NCBI GenBank assembly: GCA_007845485.1
Contig: SDRW01000001.1
Span: 306,510-370,509 of the forward strand
Direction of reading: 5' to 3'
DNA from: TM7 phylum sp. oral taxon 348
Lineage (GTDB): Bacteria; Patescibacteriota; Saccharimonadia; Saccharimonadales; Saccharimonadaceae
DNA length: 64,000 nucleotides
In this document: positions 43,158-53,183 of the stretch, piece by piece
How positions within the stretch are numbered: the first letter of the stretch is position 1
Layout: each line of letters starts with the position of its first letter
Notes under the pieces: model-generated
What the model was told of the DNA's origin: nothing
What the model saw: the letters and a program-made list of their open reading frames with translations, nothing else
The model's database searches: none
Translations under genes and position numbers: made by a program

Positions 43158-44244
43158 TGATAGACTCCTTGACCGCCGCAGCAATTACCTCAATATCTTC
43201 GTCTGTAACCTTTGGATGGACTGGCAGAGATACAACTCGTGCTGCCAAGTCTTCAGCCACCGGGAAGTCACCAACCTTATAGCCAAGCTTTGCGATATGT
43301 GGATATATGTGCAAAGGTTTTGGATAGTAAATACCAGCTCCAACACCCTTATCCCTTAGACTAGCAATAAACTGATCTCGCTGCATGCCCTTATCTAGTA
43401 AAATAGTGTATTGGTGATATACATGGTTTCGATTGTCGCTAATAGTCGGTGTTTTAATACCTACAACGCCCGCCAAGGCATCATTTAATTTGCGAGCATT
43501 TTCTTGACGTTTTTTTGTAAATTCTTCTATTTTTTTCAATTGTTCAACAGCAATAGCACCATGCAGATCTGACATGCGATAGTTATATCCCAAATCTGCG
43601 TACTCGTATGGCGCAACCATACCATGTTGCCTGAACGAACGAATTGCTGCTGCAGCCTCGTCACTGTTCGTCGTTACAATACCGCCTTCACCGCACATAA
43701 TATTTTTGGTGGCATACAGAGAGAAACAACCAAAATCACCCAATGCGCCAGCTTTTATGCCTTTATATTCTGCGCCAACGGCCTGGCACGCGTCCTCAAC
43801 AATTTTTAAGTTGTGCTTTTTAGCAATTTCCTGTAGTTCAGCCCAATCACACGGTTGTCCATACAGATCAACTGGCACAATAGCCTTTGTCTTTTCAGTA
43901 ATAGCAGCTTCTATCTTGGAAACGTCAATATTGAACGTTTCTTCATCAATATCTACAAGGACTGGTCGAGCACCCAACATCAATATTGGATTAATAGTAG
44001 CGATAAAACTATACGGCGTGGTAATGACCTCATCACCCTCTTTCACTCCAGCAGCATACAAAGCACAGTGAATAGCTGCTGTACCACTGTTTACTGCTAA
44101 CGCATGTTTTACCTCACAATATTCCGCCCAGTTTTTTTCTAGTTCGGCAACTTTTGGCCCTTGAGCCAACATGCCCGATTCTATAACTTCATTTACTGCT
44201 CGACGCTCTTCGCTGTCGATAACTGGTGCTGCGATATTTATCAT
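43150..44244 (-). CDS. DegT/DnrJ/EryC1/StrS-family aminotransferase
   Basis: The 364-residue PLP enzyme has NSGTAAIHCAL, PYSFIATINPI, VEDACQAVGAEYKG, and the PLP lysine in FSLYATKNIMCGEGG. This family transfers an amino group from glutamate to a keto sugar nucleotide. An AGGAGGT ribosome site precedes the ATG, and it heads a five-gene operon with overlapping junctions down to 39544. The precise sugar (for example a 3- or 4-amino sugar) is not predictable. Confidence 0.94.
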   Translation of the reverse strand: MINIAAPVIDSEERRAVNEVIESGMLAQGPKVAELEKNWAEYCEVKHALAVNSGTAAIHCALYAAGVKEGDEVITTPYSFIATINPILMLGARPVLVDIDEETFNIDVSKIEAAITEKTKAIVPVDLYGQPCDWAELQEIAKKHNLKIVEDACQAVGAEYKGIKAGALGDFGCFSLYATKNIMCGEGGIVTTNSDEAAAAIRSFRQHGMVAPYEYADLGYNYRMSDLHGAIAVEQLKKIEEFTKKRQENARKLNDALAGVVGIKTPTISDNRNHVYHQYTILLDKGMQRDQFIASLRDKGVGAGIYYPKPLHIYPHIAKLGYKVGDFPVAEDLAARVVSLPVHPKVTDEDIEVIAAAVKESING

Positions 44245-44376
44245 TTAAGTTACCTCCTTAACTTATTGAAACTATTATACCACACACCAACTAAATCTTA
44301 TAGTAATACTTGGACAGTAGTACAGTCTAGTAGGATGTGGTTATTTGTTGATATATATAATATAATTGGTTACATT

Positions 44377-46383
44377 ATGAGAATTAATTTTAAAGAAACT
44401 CTGTCTTCGTTTTCCAGTTTCTTATATAAAAATCAAGGTTGGATTTTTCCAATAATAGTCTTATCTGCCCTAATTAGTCTATCTACTCTTCAAATATCTG
44501 GTACATCCGCAGGAATATATGACTATCTACTTGGCAAGAAACCAGTAAATCTCATCGCTGGAAAACCACGACCAATTCGTTCAGATGAATGGGTCGTCAC
44601 AACTCCATTTGCAGTATCTCAATATAATAACGGCATGCCAGCCAAAAGCAAGGATATTGGTATTGGACAAGATATGAGTATTGTAGCTGACGCTCCATAC
44701 ACAGATTGGAGTATGTTATTTAGACCACATAACCTTATTTTTTTTCTATTACCCATAGGGTTTGCATTTGCCTTTAAATGGTGGCTGTTGTCTGCCGGTT
44801 TAGCTTTATCAGTCTATATATTTGTATTATTTTTATATCCACGCAAATACCTCATTGCTAGTCTACTCGGATCTATAATGCTCTTCAGTCCTTTTATTCA
44901 ATGGTGGTATCAATCTGCAACGATTTTGCCAATAATTTATGGTCTTTTGGGAATAGTTTCAGCTGTCAAGTTAATCGAAAGTAGGTGTCGTAGAACCGCA
45001 ATATACTGGTCTATAGCACTAGCCTACTTAGCGGTATGTTTTGCGCTAGTGATGTATCCAGCATTTCAATTAACAATTAGCCTTGTTTCTCTCGTAACCA
45101 TGTTAGCTATACTACAAGGCAGAGGCACCCTGCATCTTCTTTGGCAACGTCGTAATCTATTCTTGATATTCGGATCAATTATACTAGCTGGGACTATTAT
45201 AGGACTATTTTTATGGCAACATAGCGATGCTGTCAAAGCCTCACTAAACACTATCTACCCAGGGCATCGCAATATTAGTTCTGGGGGCTTTGATGTTTTT
45301 CGACTTATTAGTTGGCCGCTAAGCTATCTATTGCTACATGACAATAATTCAATGATACTTGGCAATAATCAAAGTGAAGTCTCTAACTTCCTACTTATTG
45401 GTCTAGTGTTGATGCCTTTCCTAATTTATTTATCTATAAGATATAAATCCACCTTTTCAAAACTTGAAAAATCTATCATTTATATAAGTTCTGGTATCCT
45501 TATCTTTATAGCCATACGCATGTTTATACCTATTGGCGACCGGTTGTTTAGTTTAATTGGTATGTCAAAAATACCACATGAGCGTTTATTTATTGGCCTC
45601 GGGCTAATTAACTTTTTATTACTTTTGGTCGCCGTTTCAAGGCGGTCAAAGAAGCTTCCTAAAAAATGGTGGAAACCACTGATAAGTATCCAGCAACTAA
45701 TATTCCTTGCCATAATTACTGTAATCTTTTCAATACTCATATACGCAACGGTTCGCCATTATAATATACCAAATATAGGACCAATAGAGTCCGTAGCTGT
45801 CATATTGACCTTTAGCGTTTCCTCAACCTTATTACTATCATCATACGAACAACTTCGTATAGTTGGTCTTGTGGGGGTCCTTTTGTTAAATATTTTATCT
45901 ACCTATATGGTAAACCCTCTCTACCGAGGAGTCGGTATAACTGATAATGAATTTTCTCGATATATCATGGACGTTGAAAAAAAGGATAATTTTTACTGGG
46001 TTGCAAATGATTCATCTGTGCTATCTGCTATCATGATGGCAAGTGGCGCTGAAGTCTATGGCGGTGTTAACACTTACCCTCAAACAGACGTCTGGAGAAG
46101 ATACTTTCCCAATAGTGCTAACGTATTTAACCGCTACGCCCATGTTCGTTTTCTTTTTGACTCATCACCCCAAAAGCGTTCACTCAGTCTTATTCAGGAC
46201 GACTCGTTCTTCGTTCATATATCCCCTTGCGATGAAATGCTACACGACCTAAATATACGCTATATCGCATCAGAGAGACCGCTTAAATCGAGTTGCCTAG
46301 AATCCAACCGAGGTAGAATATTTGATGGCAAAAGAATATATATCTACACCATAAAAAACAATAGCACAAATACTCGGGAATAG
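44377..46383 (+). CDS. large multi-TM GT-C-like membrane protein
   Basis: A 668-residue protein with about a dozen predicted helices. A signature segment near residue 60, GKPRPIRSDEWVVTTPFA, resembles a conserved extracytoplasmic loop of GT-C/YfhO-like proteins linked to surface glycans; it is followed by GQDMSIVADAPYTDWSMLF. The C-terminal 120 residues form a soluble outer domain. I set the start at 44377, where coding character begins, downstream of the divergent aminotransferase promoter; a longer frame would overlap that gene. The likely role is transfer of a sugar from a polyprenyl carrier outside the membrane. Confidence 0.78.
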   Translation: MRINFKETLSSFSSFLYKNQGWIFPIIVLSALISLSTLQISGTSAGIYDYLLGKKPVNLIAGKPRPIRSDEWVVTTPFAVSQYNNGMPAKSKDIGIGQDMSIVADAPYTDWSMLFRPHNLIFFLLPIGFAFAFKWWLLSAGLALSVYIFVLFLYPRKYLIASLLGSIMLFSPFIQWWYQSATILPIIYGLLGIVSAVKLIESRCRRTAIYWSIALAYLAVCFALVMYPAFQLTISLVSLVTMLAILQGRGTLHLLWQRRNLFLIFGSIILAGTIIGLFLWQHSDAVKASLNTIYPGHRNISSGGFDVFRLISWPLSYLLLHDNNSMILGNNQSEVSNFLLIGLVLMPFLIYLSIRYKSTFSKLEKSIIYISSGILIFIAIRMFIPIGDRLFSLIGMSKIPHERLFIGLGLINFLLLLVAVSRRSKKLPKKWWKPLISIQQLIFLAIITVIFSILIYATVRHYNIPNIGPIESVAVILTFSVSSTLLLSSYEQLRIVGLVGVLLLNILSTYMVNPLYRGVGITDNEFSRYIMDVEKKDNFYWVANDSSVLSAIMMASGAEVYGGVNTYPQTDVWRRYFPNSANVFNRYAHVRFLFDSSPQKRSLSLIQDDSFFVHISPCDEMLHDLNIRYIASERPLKSSCLESNRGRIFDGKRIYIYTIKNNSTNTRE

Positions 46384-46428
46384 ATAAAGTTACAGTGCCG
46401 TTTATGTTAGTTATGAAAACCTTGAGTT

Positions 46429-46855
46429 TTATCGGGCTATTTTAAACCGTAAGTCTACAACCTCCCCAGAGCCACTACAACCACTTTGCGGCCCTATGTA
46501 CCCCACGTGCGCACCGCCCCTACTATCCCATGTATTAGCGTAGCCTGCTTCATCGTAGTAGCTGTTTTTATAAAGTATAATACCCCTATTACACCGCTCT
46601 CTAAAGCACAGTTGCTGGCATTAATACCATTCTTTTGTCTATCTAAATCTGTTAGATTCTTGACAGAGAAGGTTGCATATTTTATAACGTCGAGTTTTTC
46701 TTTGCCCTCAACTATTTTATACTCCAACCCCTCTGGTAAGACAAATTGTATACCTAGTTCGGGGATTTTAAATATGTTTTCTTTTGTTATGTTTAGTTAG
46801 TTATTTTCTGGTTGTTTAGTTGTAGGTTCAACAGAATTCGGTTTTAAGTATATCA
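46429..46855 (-). pseudogene. remnant of a secreted/anchored protein
   Basis: Minus-strand coding remnants run KPNSVEPTTKQPENN, a stop, then ITKENIFKIPELGIQFVLPEGL and SVKNLTDLDRQKNGINAS. After a frameshift they continue as YKNSYYDEAGYANTWDSRGG and GCSGSGEVVDLRFKIAR to a stop at 46429. The Pro/Thr-rich linker and the KIPELGIQFVLPEGL segment resemble anchored exported proteins. It is broken by at least one stop and one frameshift, and its N-terminus is missing. This explains most of the 565-bp gap between the neighbours. Confidence 0.65.
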
Positions 46856-46948
46856 CAATAGAGTCCTATATTGTCTATTCTTACCGCTTGCGGTAAAATA
46901 ATAGATATATATTTAAATAAGATATATTTATAATAATATAGGAATCTA

Positions 46949-47500
46949 ATGAAAATAAATAATCTTAATCGGTATTCAAATAATAAACGTCGGCGCTATA
47001 TTGTTATAATAGTTACAGTTATTTGCTTGTCTGTTATTTCTTATGGAGCATATTGGTATTTTTACCAGCAAAATAAGGATGATAAGCCCGCGTTGACTTT
47101 ACCAGATAGGCAAGTGGGAGAGACTGACTACTCGCATCCAACTAAGGATGAGCAAAATCCAACATCCGACAATGACGACAATAATCAAAAAAAACTCACA
47201 CCTCAACAAAATGCACCCGCTACCTTACCTATCCCTGTTTCCATAACTCGAGTAGACAGATCCCCACTACAAGTTGGCGTTATAATCAATGAGCTTCTAT
47301 CTAGTGGCACCTGTACGCTAAAGCTCTCTAAGCCTGGTTTGAGTGACATAACCCAAACAGTGGAAATCTTTAACGGACCAAGCTATACCACCTGTCGCGG
47401 CTTTTCTATTGATAACGTTCCCGGCGGCACATGGAAACTTACTATAATCATAAACTCTGAAAATAGATCCGGTAGTACTAGTCAGGAGATTACTGTATGA
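46949..47500 (+). CDS. single-pass anchored extracytoplasmic protein, 183 aa
   Basis: After a basic start (NNKRRR), a membrane helix (YIVIIVTVICLSVISYGAYWYF, residues 15-36) is followed by a disordered Asp/Asn/Gln/Pro-rich linker to about 90 and a small beta-rich domain with two cysteines (CTLKLSKPG and TCRGF) likely joined outside. The start has an AGGAATC-like ribosome site. Its stop overlaps the next gene (ATGA), so it is co-translated with the large secreted protein and may be its partner. I do not recognise the domain. Confidence 0.7.
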   Translation: MKINNLNRYSNNKRRRYIVIIVTVICLSVISYGAYWYFYQQNKDDKPALTLPDRQVGETDYSHPTKDEQNPTSDNDDNNQKKLTPQQNAPATLPIPVSITRVDRSPLQVGVIINELLSSGTCTLKLSKPGLSDITQTVEIFNGPSYTTCRGFSIDNVPGGTWKLTIIINSENRSGSTSQEITV

Positions 47501-49758
47501 TACATAAAACAACTATTTTATTTGCAGGTCTTGCTGCAGCTATTATTTTATCTATAGCTATGACCAATCCTGTTAATGCAAGTTCCTTCGATCCAGGGAA
47601 TATTATTAGCGATTCTATTTTTACTAACAGCAGCACCATGACCGCTGATCAAATTCAGTATTTTATAGAAGTTAAGGGTAAATATTGTACTGACGGCGAA
47701 GCTCCATGTCTAAAAAATTATCGTGAAAATGGCAAAAGCGTAGGTACAATAATATATGAGATATCCCAACAATATTTGATAAATCCCCAGGTTATCCTAG
47801 CAACCCTTCAGAAAGAGGTTGGTCTGGTAACTATTAGCAACCCAGGTTCGTGGCGATATCGTACCGCTATGGGATATGGATGTCCCGATTCTACGCCAGG
47901 TGTCTGTAATTCACAGTATTTTGGATTCACAAATCAGGTTCGTTGGGCTGCTACTATGTTTAGAGCAATCATGAACAATTCTCCAACTTGGTTTACTCCT
48001 TATCGCATAGGTGTTAATTCGATTTTATGGCACCCAAACCAAGCCTGCGGCATTAGTAATGTAAATATTGTCAATCGAGCAACTGTTGCATTATATAGCT
48101 ATACGCCGTATCGGCCAAATAACGCCGCCTTGGCAGCTGGATTTGGTACTGGTGATGGTTGCAGTTCATACGGAAACCGTAATTTCTGGTTATATTTTAA
48201 TACCTGGTTCGGTAGTTCAACAAGTTCTATATTAATCCAATCACCACAAAGCCCAGCCGTTTACTTACAGAGTGGTAGTATTAGATATGCTATACCATCT
48301 TGGGATATTATTAATGCCTATGGATTTGGAAGATTCGGAGTTACTCCTGTTTCAAATTCTTACATGAATTCCCTACAAGATGGTGGCATATTAAACACAG
48401 TTTTCTCTAATAAGTCTGAGCCTGGTCCAATATATCTAGCAGACAACGGTTACCGTTTTGGGTTTTCATCTTACCAACAATGCGTTGACTGGGGTTTTCC
48501 TAGGTGTACCGATTCTTCATACACTAAGCCGCTAGAACCCTCTGTATTTGACCGTATGTATCAGTATGGTGCAATATCACCACTAATGCTAAATGGTTCA
48601 CACCTACATATAATGAAGGATGGAAAAAAACACACCCTATTATCACATGAAGCAAGGGTAGAAAAGGGCTATGCCAATATAAACTATACACCAATAACCA
48701 ACCCAGCTAACCTAACTCAGCCATACGCCAAATCTATACCGCATAACAACAGTCTGGTATCATTTAGAGCAACTCCCGCTATTTATTTATATACCAATGC
48801 AAAATTTTATGCCCTTAGCTATGATGCCTTCCTTACTTTCTCATCAAAACTACCGACATTGGTAGATTCGTTCTCTGAATATAATAGCCAGTTGCCAGTA
48901 GAACAAGACTTTATTCAGTCCAACGTTGCTTTGAGTGACGGCTCTCTCTATAGTTTTGTAAATGGCAAGAAAATTAACCTTACAAAGGTTAAACACCACT
49001 GGCCACAAGCAGCTATTGTAGATGACCTAAAAACAATTTTAGCACTGCGTAGCGATGATTATATAGCAGATGAAAATTCTACCTATCGCACGACAGCTGG
49101 CTCCATACTAAAGGTTGAAAATAAACATTTTAGAGGCTTTTATAGCTTATATGACTATTTTGCCCTAGGAAATACCAGACCGATACCAATCAATGAATTA
49201 GCTATCGCTAACCTTGCTAGTGGATCATCTATTATGGCAAACGGTCAAGGTTCTGTTTATCAGCTCGCTAGTCCCGCCAATCAATCCCTCATACTAACCC
49301 CTTCAATTGATGGATCGCCATGTCAATTATCATCACTTGACCAACTAGGCTCGTATTACCTTATTACTAATAGCGTACAGAGACTTGCACCTTCCCAACA
49401 GCCAATTTCTACACTAACTAATACAGCATACGACCAAGATGGAAATATTCATATAATCTACTCTGGCAGACACGCTATACTTAATGCTTCTGAATTAACT
49501 TCAGTGTGGGGCGTACACCAAAAAATACCAGCCTGTACATTTCATAAGTTACACCTAGCTAAAATTCCAGTAAACTCTTCCGTTCGTTTTATTAGAGATC
49601 CTGTAACGGGCGTAATCTACCATGGTGAAGGTGGTAAAAAACGACCTATATTCTCTTATACCGCTTTTATAAGAATGGGTGGAAGTACATCAAATACACT
49701 GGATGTTTCGAATGAATTTATCACAGCATCACCAACGGGTGTCGCAATTACTGAGTAG
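47497..49758 (+). CDS. secreted glucosaminidase-like surface protein
   Basis: The 753-residue protein has a signal peptide (residues 1-28, ending PVNASS) and a domain at about 35-245 related to bacterial glucosaminidase or lytic enzymes of Actinobacteria: LINPQVILATLQKEVGLVT with a candidate catalytic Glu, YGCPDS, NSILWHPNQACG and CSSYGNRNFWLYFNTWFG. From about 250 to the end are four to five degenerate repeats of the form IYLxxxGxRxxxxS, which may bind cell wall. It could cut peptidoglycan of itself or of its host, since Saccharibacteria live on Actinobacteria. The catalytic assignment is not proven. Confidence 0.8.
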   Translation: MIHKTTILFAGLAAAIILSIAMTNPVNASSFDPGNIISDSIFTNSSTMTADQIQYFIEVKGKYCTDGEAPCLKNYRENGKSVGTIIYEISQQYLINPQVILATLQKEVGLVTISNPGSWRYRTAMGYGCPDSTPGVCNSQYFGFTNQVRWAATMFRAIMNNSPTWFTPYRIGVNSILWHPNQACGISNVNIVNRATVALYSYTPYRPNNAALAAGFGTGDGCSSYGNRNFWLYFNTWFGSSTSSILIQSPQSPAVYLQSGSIRYAIPSWDIINAYGFGRFGVTPVSNSYMNSLQDGGILNTVFSNKSEPGPIYLADNGYRFGFSSYQQCVDWGFPRCTDSSYTKPLEPSVFDRMYQYGAISPLMLNGSHLHIMKDGKKHTLLSHEARVEKGYANINYTPITNPANLTQPYAKSIPHNNSLVSFRATPAIYLYTNAKFYALSYDAFLTFSSKLPTLVDSFSEYNSQLPVEQDFIQSNVALSDGSLYSFVNGKKINLTKVKHHWPQAAIVDDLKTILALRSDDYIADENSTYRTTAGSILKVENKHFRGFYSLYDYFALGNTRPIPINELAIANLASGSSIMANGQGSVYQLASPANQSLILTPSIDGSPCQLSSLDQLGSYYLITNSVQRLAPSQQPISTLTNTAYDQDGNIHIIYSGRHAILNASELTSVWGVHQKIPACTFHKLHLAKIPVNSSVRFIRDPVTGVIYHGEGGKKRPIFSYTAFIRMGGSTSNTLDVSNEFITASPTGVAITE

Positions 49759-49778
49759 CTATTATTTTGTTTTTAGTT

Positions 49779-49784
49779 TATACT
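49779..49784 (+). promoter_or_regulatory. -10 box of the GT2 gene at 49792
   Basis: TATACT with 7 nt to the ATG; another leaderless arrangement. Confidence 0.5.
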
Positions 49785-49791
49785 ATATAGT

Positions 49792-50634
49792 ATGAGTAGT
49801 GTTTTAGATTTGTCAGTTGTGATTGCTTTCCATAATCACGCCAAAATGACAATTGATTGCGTCTCCTCTCTACAAAAATATGGCCCAAATGTAAGAGAGA
49901 TTTTACTTATAAGCAACAACTCTTCACCGGACGAACTACGTATAGTTGAAGAATATAGCAAGAGTCAGCCAAATATACGCGTTTTGACCTGGGATTATCC
50001 CTTTAACTACCAGAAAGAATACAACTGGGGTATATCACAGACTAGTGGAGAGTTTATTCTAATGCTAAATAATGATATTGAACTAACCGAAGGTTCTATA
50101 GGACTAATAGAGTCTATGTATAAAAAAGCATCTAAAAAGAAAGTTGGCATTGTTGGTTGCACGCTATTATATGGTAACGAAAGAGATATTCAACATGCCG
50201 GTATTTTTCTTATGCCAGAAGGTATGGCAGACCATATGTATGTTCGCGAACGATATCAGACCGCACTCAAGCAAGTCGGCTCCGAAAAGTTCCCCTATGA
50301 CATAACCAAAGATATGCCAATGACTGCCGTAACAGGTGCGGCACAGCTTGTGCGTAAATCTTCTTTCGAAAAAATCGGAGGATTTGATGAGAAATTTATC
50401 ATTTGCGGTGGTGACGTAGACCTATGCATCAGAATGAATGAATCCGGTCTACAAACTTGGTTTGTTGGTGGAGGATACATGCTCCACAAAGAAAGTATCT
50501 CTCGTAAGTTTATACCGATACCAGCAGAAGACTTTTATAATAGTTATATAAGCTACATAAAGGGCTACGATCCTGAACTTGGCGATCCGTTTTTACCAGA
50601 GATTACTAAAAAAATTAAAATACATGGAGTTTAA
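49792..50634 (+). CDS. GT2 glycosyltransferase
   Basis: A 280-residue GT2 enzyme with LSVVIAFHNHAKMT, LLISNNSSPDEL, MLNNDIELTEGSIGLIE for the donor and metal site, TAVTGAAQLVRKSSFEKIGGFDE and GGDVDLCIRM, as in rhamnosyl- and other NDP-sugar transferases of capsule loci. There is no membrane segment. It lies 2 nt upstream of the WsaF-like transferase, and the two probably act in turn on the same glycan. Start supported by the -10 box 7 nt upstream. Confidence 0.9.
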   Translation: MSSVLDLSVVIAFHNHAKMTIDCVSSLQKYGPNVREILLISNNSSPDELRIVEEYSKSQPNIRVLTWDYPFNYQKEYNWGISQTSGEFILMLNNDIELTEGSIGLIESMYKKASKKKVGIVGCTLLYGNERDIQHAGIFLMPEGMADHMYVRERYQTALKQVGSEKFPYDITKDMPMTAVTGAAQLVRKSSFEKIGGFDEKFIICGGDVDLCIRMNESGLQTWFVGGGYMLHKESISRKFIPIPAEDFYNSYISYIKGYDPELGDPFLPEITKKIKIHGV

Positions 50635-50636
50635 AT

Positions 50637-51977
50637 ATGAGTGTCCTTCGTTTCTCTATACGCGCTGCACGTAAATCTGCCCATATTAGTGGAAAATTAT
50701 TGCGTAAAAGCTTAAACTTTACTAACAAAGTAGAACACAAGGCTACCAACTTATTAGACGGTGTCGATTATAGTATACAGATTAATGAAAAGGTTCCGCT
50801 TGAGAAAATTTATTACAACTCTATACCATATGTTCTACCGATTCATGCAGCCATGCCCGCTGTTGGATCAAAAGGGACTGTCACTCTTTTGATTCCATCT
50901 CTGGATGGTAGTTCCTTCTTTGGTGGAACCGCGACTGCATTGGTTGTTGCTGCTAAATTAGCTTTATTAAAAAAATGTAAACTTCGTATTGTACAGACTC
51001 TCAAAACTGGCCATCCAGGCGATCTTGTAAAATTCTTTACTGGCGAAGGCATCACTATCTCTGATGACGCTATTCAAGTAATAAGTATTGCCGAGCGCAG
51101 TTATAACGTTTATGGCTATATTAGTACTCATCCAGATGATATTTTTATAGCTTCAGCCTGGTGGGACGCTTACAATTTATCACGTATGCCTCTAAAACGT
51201 AAGTTTATATACCTAGTACAAGATTTCGAACCGATATTCTATAACAACAGTGACCGATATGTCCTAGCCGAGGAAACATATAAAAATGATAAATTTATTC
51301 CCCTATGTAATACCAAGTTTATGGCTGATTTTATGTCAGATAGAAACTACCCTGCCTTCAAAAAATCTCTATTCTTTGAGCCAGCAGTATCTCGCAAAGA
51401 GTCTGGCACACTCTTATCGAAAAAGACTAATGATAAAAAGACTTTATTCCTTTACGGTAGACCAAATGTTCACAGGAATATGTTTTTCACTGCGCTTCAG
51501 GCTATTGACCATGCCTTTAAGGCTGGTTTTATAAATCCTAATAACTGGGACTGTTATATGGCCGGTCAGAATAACTTACCCGATATAGTTCTATCTTCTG
51601 GCGCAGTTATCAAAAACAAAGGTAAGATGTCTATGGAGGATTATATTGAGTTTAGTAAAACCGTAGATTTAGCTATATCACCTATGATGGCTCCTCATCC
51701 AAATTACCCAACGCTAGAATTTTCATCTATCGGCTCTATGGTGGTTACAACCAAATACGCCAACAAAAAAAGTCTTGATAAATACTCAAAAAATATTATA
51801 ATGTCTGAATTAGACGTAGAGTCTATGGCAGGAGCTATAAACATTGCCGTAAGAAGAACTGAAGAAGATCGTCTCGCTAACCTTAATAATACAAATATAT
51901 TAACTAGCTGGGACGAAAGCCTAGATGATTGTCTAAAAAGTATACTGGATCGTATTAATAAATCTGAAAACTATTAA
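50637..51977 (+). CDS. WsaF-like rhamnosyltransferase
   Basis: The 446-residue protein has features of the WsaF family of rhamnan-synthesising transferases: SLDGSSFFGGTATALVVAAKLA, LVQDFEPIFYNNSDRYVLAE, FLYGRPNVHRNMFFTAL and a C-terminal GT-B half with HPNYPTLEFSSIGSMVVTT, which would bind the donor. The N-terminal 45 residues are basic and may contact membrane. dTDP-L-rhamnose from the rml operon is the likely donor. No frame break. The assignment to WsaF is by motif memory and should be confirmed by search. Confidence 0.8.
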   Translation: MSVLRFSIRAARKSAHISGKLLRKSLNFTNKVEHKATNLLDGVDYSIQINEKVPLEKIYYNSIPYVLPIHAAMPAVGSKGTVTLLIPSLDGSSFFGGTATALVVAAKLALLKKCKLRIVQTLKTGHPGDLVKFFTGEGITISDDAIQVISIAERSYNVYGYISTHPDDIFIASAWWDAYNLSRMPLKRKFIYLVQDFEPIFYNNSDRYVLAEETYKNDKFIPLCNTKFMADFMSDRNYPAFKKSLFFEPAVSRKESGTLLSKKTNDKKTLFLYGRPNVHRNMFFTALQAIDHAFKAGFINPNNWDCYMAGQNNLPDIVLSSGAVIKNKGKMSMEDYIEFSKTVDLAISPMMAPHPNYPTLEFSSIGSMVVTTKYANKKSLDKYSKNIIMSELDVESMAGAINIAVRRTEEDRLANLNNTNILTSWDESLDDCLKSILDRINKSENY

Positions 51978-52013
51978 CGCCAAACCTATGGATGTGTGTG
52001 ATTAATAAAAACT

Positions 52014-53183
52014 TTACCTCCACTCACCCATAGAGCGCATCGGACCATCCCTAAGTATATCTTTACCTTTAACTACGAAAGAATATGCTCGTGGTAGGTG
52101 CTTAAGTGTACTGTCATCCTTACTCCTGTGAATAGATATATAGACATCATACTTACCAGGATTTAAGTCGGCTATAGGTTGTACAAATTCAATCTTTTTA
52201 CCATTCTGAATAAAATCATTAGGCATATCTCTCGAATTCCTATCTGAGAATATGATTCCATTAGCCGACAATGAAAAATTAGCAAACACCTGTTCTTCGA
52301 TGCCGTTAACCACTACACCTAATTTTAGCTCTTCGTCTTGGGAAAAACTCCTCTTTTTTGGCTCAACAATCTCAATTGAAACCTGGTTGGTATCTGCCTC
52401 CTTATCTTTTTGGTTTTGGCTTTGATTTGATTTATCTATGTTAACCTCTGTATATATATCAGCTATATCAATAGGCGAACCCTGGTGTTTTATCTTACCA
52501 TCTTCTATATAGATAGCTCTAGAACAGAATCTACGCACCGCACCCATATCGTGAGTCACAAAAACAACTGTTTGTTTATTATTTTTAAGATCCTCAAAAT
52601 AATCGAAACATTTCTGCTGAAATGCAGCGTCACCAACAGCTAAAACCTCATCTAAAACCAAAATATCAGCATTGGTTTGAATTGCCACCGAAAAAGCCAA
52701 CCGCACCTGCATACCACTAGAATAGTTCTTTAGCTTTTCTTCCATAAATTCATGTAACTCAGCAAAATCAACTATTTCATTATAAATAGAATCAATCTCT
52801 GATCGACTAAAACCCAGTAGGGCACCGTTCAAATAGACGTTTTCACGACCCGATAACTCTGGATTAAAACCCACGCCTAATTCAATAAACGGCACCAGCG
52901 AACCGTTAACCTTTACCGATCCGCTATTGGGAGTATAAATACCAGCAATGCTTTTAAGCAGGGTGCTTTTTCCCGAACCATTGCGCCCAACAATACCAAA
53001 AAATTCACCTTTTTTAATTTCTAAAGATATATCCTTAAGCGGTGTAAACTTGCGATAGCCTTTGTTTCTCTTGAATATACCAGTAACCCGACTCTTTAGG
53101 CGGTTGGTTGGCTCTAAGGGAATTTTAAAGGTTTTTGTCAAATTATTAACTTGAATAGCCACATTGTCACTACTCTTTTTCAT
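52014..53183 (-). CDS. wzt: polysaccharide ABC exporter ATPase with C-terminal domain
   Basis: The 389-residue ATPase carries GRNGSGKSTLLKS (Walker A), YSSGMQVRLAFSVA (signature), ADILVLDEVLAVGD (Walker B) and the VTHDMG switch. Residues about 250-389 form an extra beta-rich domain like the glycan-binding Wzt C-terminus, which checks the finished chain end in ABC-dependent O-antigen export. It starts directly after the permease gene (53184), so the two are co-translated. Together they form the exporter for the glycan assembled by the surrounding transferases. Confidence 0.93.
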   Translation of the reverse strand: MKKSSDNVAIQVNNLTKTFKIPLEPTNRLKSRVTGIFKRNKGYRKFTPLKDISLEIKKGEFFGIVGRNGSGKSTLLKSIAGIYTPNSGSVKVNGSLVPFIELGVGFNPELSGRENVYLNGALLGFSRSEIDSIYNEIVDFAELHEFMEEKLKNYSSGMQVRLAFSVAIQTNADILVLDEVLAVGDAAFQQKCFDYFEDLKNNKQTVVFVTHDMGAVRRFCSRAIYIEDGKIKHQGSPIDIADIYTEVNIDKSNQSQNQKDKEADTNQVSIEIVEPKKRSFSQDEELKLGVVVNGIEEQVFANFSLSANGIIFSDRNSRDMPNDFIQNGKKIEFVQPIADLNPGKYDVYISIHRSKDDSTLKHLPRAYSFVVKGKDILRDGPMRSMGEWR

